Origin: Scenedesmus sp. ARA3
Taxonomy: Eukaryota > Chlorophyta > Chlorophyceae > Sphaeropleales > Scenedesmaceae
DNA length: 46,091 nt
Direction: 5' to 3'
NCBI GenBank assembly: GCA_004335835.1
Contig: RWJK01000951.1
Coordinates: 1 to 46,091 of the forward strand
Positions 42,017 to 46,091 of the stretch are shown piece by piece. Each line of letters opens with the position of its first letter. The stretch's first letter is position 1. Made by a program: the position numbers and the translations under genes. The notes under the pieces were generated by a model. That model worked only from the letters and a program-made list of their open reading frames with translations. It did no database searches and had not been told where the DNA came from.

Positions 42017-43388
42017 TGCTACAGTTTCAATCTTGCTCGTATATGTGATCTAAATACGTTACAAGCACCTATCTCGTGAGAAACATCATGCTTCCGCACT
42101 GCAGTGCTACTGCTGTCACCTGCAACAGGTTACTGGAACAAATTGACGTTGAACAGCTCTCAGGTTTTGATTTGTATGTAGGCAATAAGACAGCAGTGGA
42201 TATAGTGTAACTGTGCTCCTTAGGTGGTCAGTGAACATTGCTGGGCAACTTCCTGATCCCAGGTAACAAAGCAGTGACGATCTGTTACACAGCTACTGCC
42301 GTCACCTGCACAATCTGTTACACAGCTACTGCCGTACCTGCTGTCACCCGCACAGCTGGGCTGGATGCTTGCATGGCCGTAACATACCACTGGCTGGCAG
42401 CGCTCAACAGACAGCTGTCCTGCAGCGAGCTGCAAGGCTGTACTGCTGCTTTGGGACAAGTTATGTCAGGCTGTAACTGCTATGTAACAAGCAGCAAACC
42501 TCTGACTCATACCTTGCTGACAACGCAAAATTGCCAACGACAAGCTAACAACAAGCTGGTGGGACTCAGTCCAGGGTGCAGGAGGCTCCTGCAGCTGCAT
42601 ACATACAGTATCAACATAATCATGCAAAAGGTGCGCATCTTTTCAGGGTGCAACAGCCAAACATATTCCTTTTTCCAGCCCTCCATAGTTGACTGGTCAA
42701 ACACAAGAACATACAGCCGAGCACAGCAGTGCTCAGCGCCGTGCATGGTTACGTATGTAATGTACAAACTGCAGCTAATCGAACAAAGATCCAATTGGTC
42801 ACGTCAGCATGCCTGCACCTAGGTAGCACAAGAAGTGCCACTCCTGGCACTCTGTCGCACCTACACACACAACATCACTGTTGATACATAGTGATGAATA
42901 ATGCATACATAAAGACCGGCTCGACATGTATGTGGCGGCCACAAAACTGTCAGCCAGAGTCTGAGCGTTTGGTGTCACGTGCAACAAAACATGAGGCAGT
43001 GGTTCTGCCAGCCCAGTGGTCAAAGACGTCACTGAGTAAAGCCAACTGGCTCTGGCAGGCGTGGAACATTGAACAAAGTGGTCAACTGCAAGTTCACCCA
43101 GGTATAGGTCACACAGGTTACACGGCAGGTCACAAAGGTCACACAAAACACCCTTCACACAAAACACCCTTCACACAAAACACCCAGCATCCACAGGATC
43201 AGACACCAGGCCCTCACATCACCCATTGTGCAGGGCTATGACAACAACATGACTGACGAAATATTCTAATATACAACAAACCCACTTGCTGAGAACCTTT
43301 CCTGCTTGACTATTGACCACAGCAACTCCCCTGCAGGTCTTACTGTTGGGGTTGGAGATGGACTGGGGTTGGCGGGTTTCACAGGCTC
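42017..43388. other. Intergenic region upstream of the bL31m-like gene
   Basis: Contains the promoter of the bL31m-like gene (-) and the 3' region of the CBM1 gene (-). TTACA at 43118-43122 is a minus-strand TGTAA. Short tandem repeats: GTTACACAGCTACTGCCGT twice (42277-42334) and CACAAAACACCC three times (43141-43184). A long plus-strand frame (42238-42822) has no similarity and covers one of these repeats, so I do not call it. Confidence 0.5.
43118..43122 (-). terminator. Poly(A) signal TGTAA for the CBM1 gene
   Basis: TTACA on the plus strand is TGTAA on the minus strand, about 270 bases downstream of the inferred stop at 43389. Confidence 0.35.
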
Positions 43389-45866
43389 TTACAGGCACTA
43401 CAAGAGCAGCAGACACGGACAGTACAGGCGGCGCTTCAGGGTGATACTAAGGCGGGGCTTGTCAAGCATCCGCAGGGGTGCATGACAGTTTCGCAAGGAT
43501 ATGCTGACAGTAAGTTGCCCTGGCGTCAGATTTGTTTGTGGCTGACCCGATGCATTGCAGCTGCAACATCGGGTCCAAAGTTAGCACTACCTGCGACCAT
43601 TAATGGTCAATATTGGCCCCATCTAGGCTGGTTGTAGCCGATACGTAGTGCGTATTTCAGAACACAATGGATGGACCTGCCCCCCTTCCTCCACACACAA
43701 TTTTGGCTTTATCAATCCAAGCTTCAAGCCTTGATCAGTTATCAAATTGCTCACTTGCCAGTAGTAGACCGATTGCCGAGCACACTTGGAGCCAGAGGCA
43801 CAACTGGTGCCGGGGAAGGGCCCATCAACGCACTTGCCGCCTGTGGCGCTGCTGGCGCATGCACCCCCGGTGCCTCCACACTGGGCCCACCTTGCCAGCA
43901 CCTTGCCGCTGGCGGGGGGCGGGGTGGGGGGTTTGGTGGGGGGCGTAGTGCTGCTGGACTTCAGGCACTGCAGATCACAGGACGATGTAGAACTTCTTCG
44001 AGACCAGTAACTGATTGGCAATGGCACAGTTTGTCTCAGAGACAGAACAGTGGAGCAGGACTCTGGGGGTTACGTATAGTGCCAGGCTCGCAGTCAGTAC
44101 AGGCTTCGAGCAGCTGATGATCCGTTGTGTCATCTGTGCCACACTCTGAGGACTGAACATCAACTCGTTTCATGATGCTGTGCAGGCTGCAGTGAAGCTG
44201 TGACACAAGCACTCCTGACGTGCGTAACAACCATGCATTGATCAATGCATCATGATGCTTTGTGGCACGTAGTCTTGCCTTCCTACTGCGGCTCCTATGA
44301 CTTACTAAGCACTACCGGTTCGCACTGGGTACCTGTAACAGTACTGTACTACTGTAACCGTGTTATCTGTTAGTAACTTGTTAGCACCAAATACGGCCGG
44401 CATCGTAAGCCTCGCACCTGGTAGTACCATTTGTTCTGCTTGTGGCAGGCGAGGCCAGTACCGCATGAGCGTGTGGCCCACACGCGATCGGCACACTCGC
44501 CAAACACGTCGCACAGGCCGCCCGCACCCCCGCACTGCATGAACTTAGGCAGAGGGACTTTGCCGGTGGATGCAACGTTGTGCCTGTGTGGCGGGGCAGG
44601 GGTGGAGGTGAGGAGTACAGGTGCAGGGGGATTGTGCACAATCACGTGAGGTTGTTGGATTGCTTTGTAAGCTAGTGACTTGCTTCGGCCCAACCATTAA
44701 GCATACAACACGGTGCTTGCTGAGCATTCCACGCATTCATTTCATCACAACCACACATTGCAGCCTGCTGGCTGTCAGCCCCTGTTGGCCCCGCGTGACT
44801 TCTGCTTATGATCAACTCAGCCGCAAGGGGCAATCTTGTCACCGTGTGCAAGCTACAGGGGTGAAAAAGGGAAATCTTGTCACCGCGCCGAGGGCCCCCT
44901 CCTGCCCCGCCCCACACACCCAAACCCCTCAGTGAGACCCCGTGAACGCAACTTGCTCATGATGCATCCAGCTTACATGGTCATGTTGGCAGGCATCTGG
45001 CCAGGGGTGGGTGTGGTGGGCTGGCCGGGGACGCCCCCAGTCATGTCGGGTGAGCCGGGCATAGGTGGGGCTGTGGGCAGAGTCACAATAGGAGTAGCGA
45101 GTCTGCTGCAAGGCACCTGGCGATACCTGTGAGAGTGGCATATACATGGCAGCAGCAGGCATGTTTGCCAAACAATTTGATGTGGGACACTGTGTGACAC
45201 ACTTCTGTGGTGCAGTTGGACTGGCACTGCAGTAAGACTGGCAGCGCTAACCAGTCCCTAACTCAGTCCATAAGGCTTACCCATGGTGTGCAAAGACCAG
45301 TGCCCATAGCATGCTAGCTGCGCATCTGGTTGTGTAGTAACTGCGCAGTACATGCACATGTGCATGCACATTGGCAGGCGCTTATGACAAGCTGCTATTT
45401 TTGGGCCCCATGGTACTGTGGGCCCCGATGCGGGTGCCAGGGCTAGTAGCTGCGCAGTAACTGCTGTCATGATCAGGCTCGATCCTTGAAGTCTTGCGTG
45501 TGCGTTTGTCGGGCGCTGTGAATCATGAGCAGCTGATGACCACTGGTTGGCGACCGGCAATCTGCTCAGGGCCGATGCAGTGCAAACTGCTGCAGATTGC
45601 AATTGCGTCCCTTTCCAAACTCAACGTTGCAAGTGCACATCGAAGCTGCCAATTTCAGCTGGGGGCTCACCTGATGCCAATGATGCCAACATTGAAATTT
45701 CCACCCCTGACAAGCTGAGGGTGCAGCCATCATCATGGTACGAGGGGTGCAGGGCCAAGGGCAGGAAGACAGCAGAGGCAGCAGCAGAAAGGCAGCAGCA
45801 GCGAAAAGGTGGCAGCAGAGGCAAGGCGGCAGCAGCAGAGCAGCAACAGACTGGAGGGTGAAACAC
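43389..45866 (-). CDS. Secreted protein with two CBM1-like modules (5' part unresolved)
   Basis: Minus-strand exons with good boundaries: 45126-44977 (Pro/Thr linker, PPMPGSPDMTGGVPG), then a second exon from the HNVASTG codon (about 44567) to 44418, 43967-43755, and a 9-nt terminal exon 43397-43389 (Cys-Leu-stop). Module 1: KFMQCGGAGGLCDVFGEC, SCGTGLACHKQNKWYYQ, completed by C across the intron. Module 2: RWAQCGGTGGACASSA, SCASGSKCARQSVYYWQ, completed by C in the tiny last exon. The QCGG start, C-x-x-G-x-x-C middle and aromatic Y-Y-x-Q-C end are the signature of family 1 carbohydrate-binding modules, which bind cellulose or chitin. Linkers are Pro/Thr-rich as in secreted proteins. A likely first exon is 45866-45671, with a hydrophobic leader and phase 1 donor CAG|GTGAGC; the exons joining it to 45126 are not found. 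No catalytic domain is seen. Confidence 0.65.
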
Positions 45867-46091
45867 GGCATTGCAGCTAGCTATCAGCTAATACGCCGCA
45901 TGTCAACCATAGCAGTCTTAGATAGTACGACCGCTCTAATATGTTCAGTCAAACGCAAAGAAACGACAACACGGCACAGGCGAACCAGACCACCGCAAAA
46001 GCCACGCTTTAGATGAGCGCACGCAAGCAATACGCCCCGCTTGTGCCCTAGGGCGCAAGTGGACGGGTAGAGGGTGTGGAGCCCAGGGGCG
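45867..46091. other. Right flank
   Basis: Upstream of the likely start of the CBM1 gene; its promoter should lie here. No feature can be named. Confidence 0.35.

Noticed and set aside
42238..42822. 194-residue plus-strand frame
   Set aside because: Covers a short tandem repeat, has no similarity and atypical composition; chance open frame in an AT-richer spacer.

Overview
The window looks like nuclear DNA of a green alga. Genes are split into many short exons with GT-AG introns. CAG/CTG trinucleotide runs are everywhere, in exons as poly-Gln/Ala/Ser and in introns as (CTG)n runs that end in the CAG acceptor. Several genes have TGTAA, the chlorophyte poly(A) signal, downstream of the stop. 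Predicted transit peptides and the gene set fit a chlorophycean; CAG richness and intron style suggest Sphaeropleales (Scenedesmus/Tetradesmus/Raphidocelis type), which is inference. All exon coordinates were set by hand from splice consensus, reading phase and family similarity. No transcript data were available.

Layout, left to right. (1) 929-2756 (+): C-terminal half of a TauE/SafE-type membrane transporter whose start lies outside or is unresolved. (2) 4086-12114 (+): a large gene for a protein of about 881 residues, with a basic linker followed by about 39 tandem copies of a 12-residue repeat (consensus [IL]-V-x-x-x-[FML]-G-P-x-[LF]-T-[AG]). I do not recognise it as a named family; it is the most novel item here. 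Its introns are littered with decayed tandem copies of its own exons. (3) 12861-15825 (-): WDR74/Nsa1-like ribosome-biogenesis WD-repeat protein. (4) 16267-17700 (+): small predicted mitochondrial protein of unknown function, divergent from WDR74. (5) 18516-19121 (-): DUF4116-repeat protein. (6) 19441-25224 (+): fidgetin-like 1 AAA ATPase, divergent from the DUF4116 gene. (7) 26086-30154 (+): about 1,019-residue Gln-rich coiled-coil protein with a CHORD-like Cys/His cluster near its C terminus. (8) 30945-33590 (+): OB-fold + CCCH zinc finger + Rossmann methyltransferase-like protein interrupted by polyglutamine. (9) 35289-35960 (-): putative plastid protein of unknown function. (10) 36492-39543 (+): plastid-targeted Cys-type (lambda/omega-like) glutathione transferase, divergent from gene 9. 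(11) 41213-42016 (-): small bL31m-like mitoribosomal protein. (12) 43389-45866 (-): secreted protein with two CBM1-like (fungal cellulose-binding type) modules, 5' part unresolved.

The genes do not form one pathway. Three divergent pairs (3/4, 5/6, 9/10) may share promoters. The common theme is genome behaviour: segments spanning an exon and its flanking intron have been tandemly duplicated again and again, mostly in gene 2 but also in genes 10 and 11, and CTG repeats seem to be recruited as 3' splice-site tracts.
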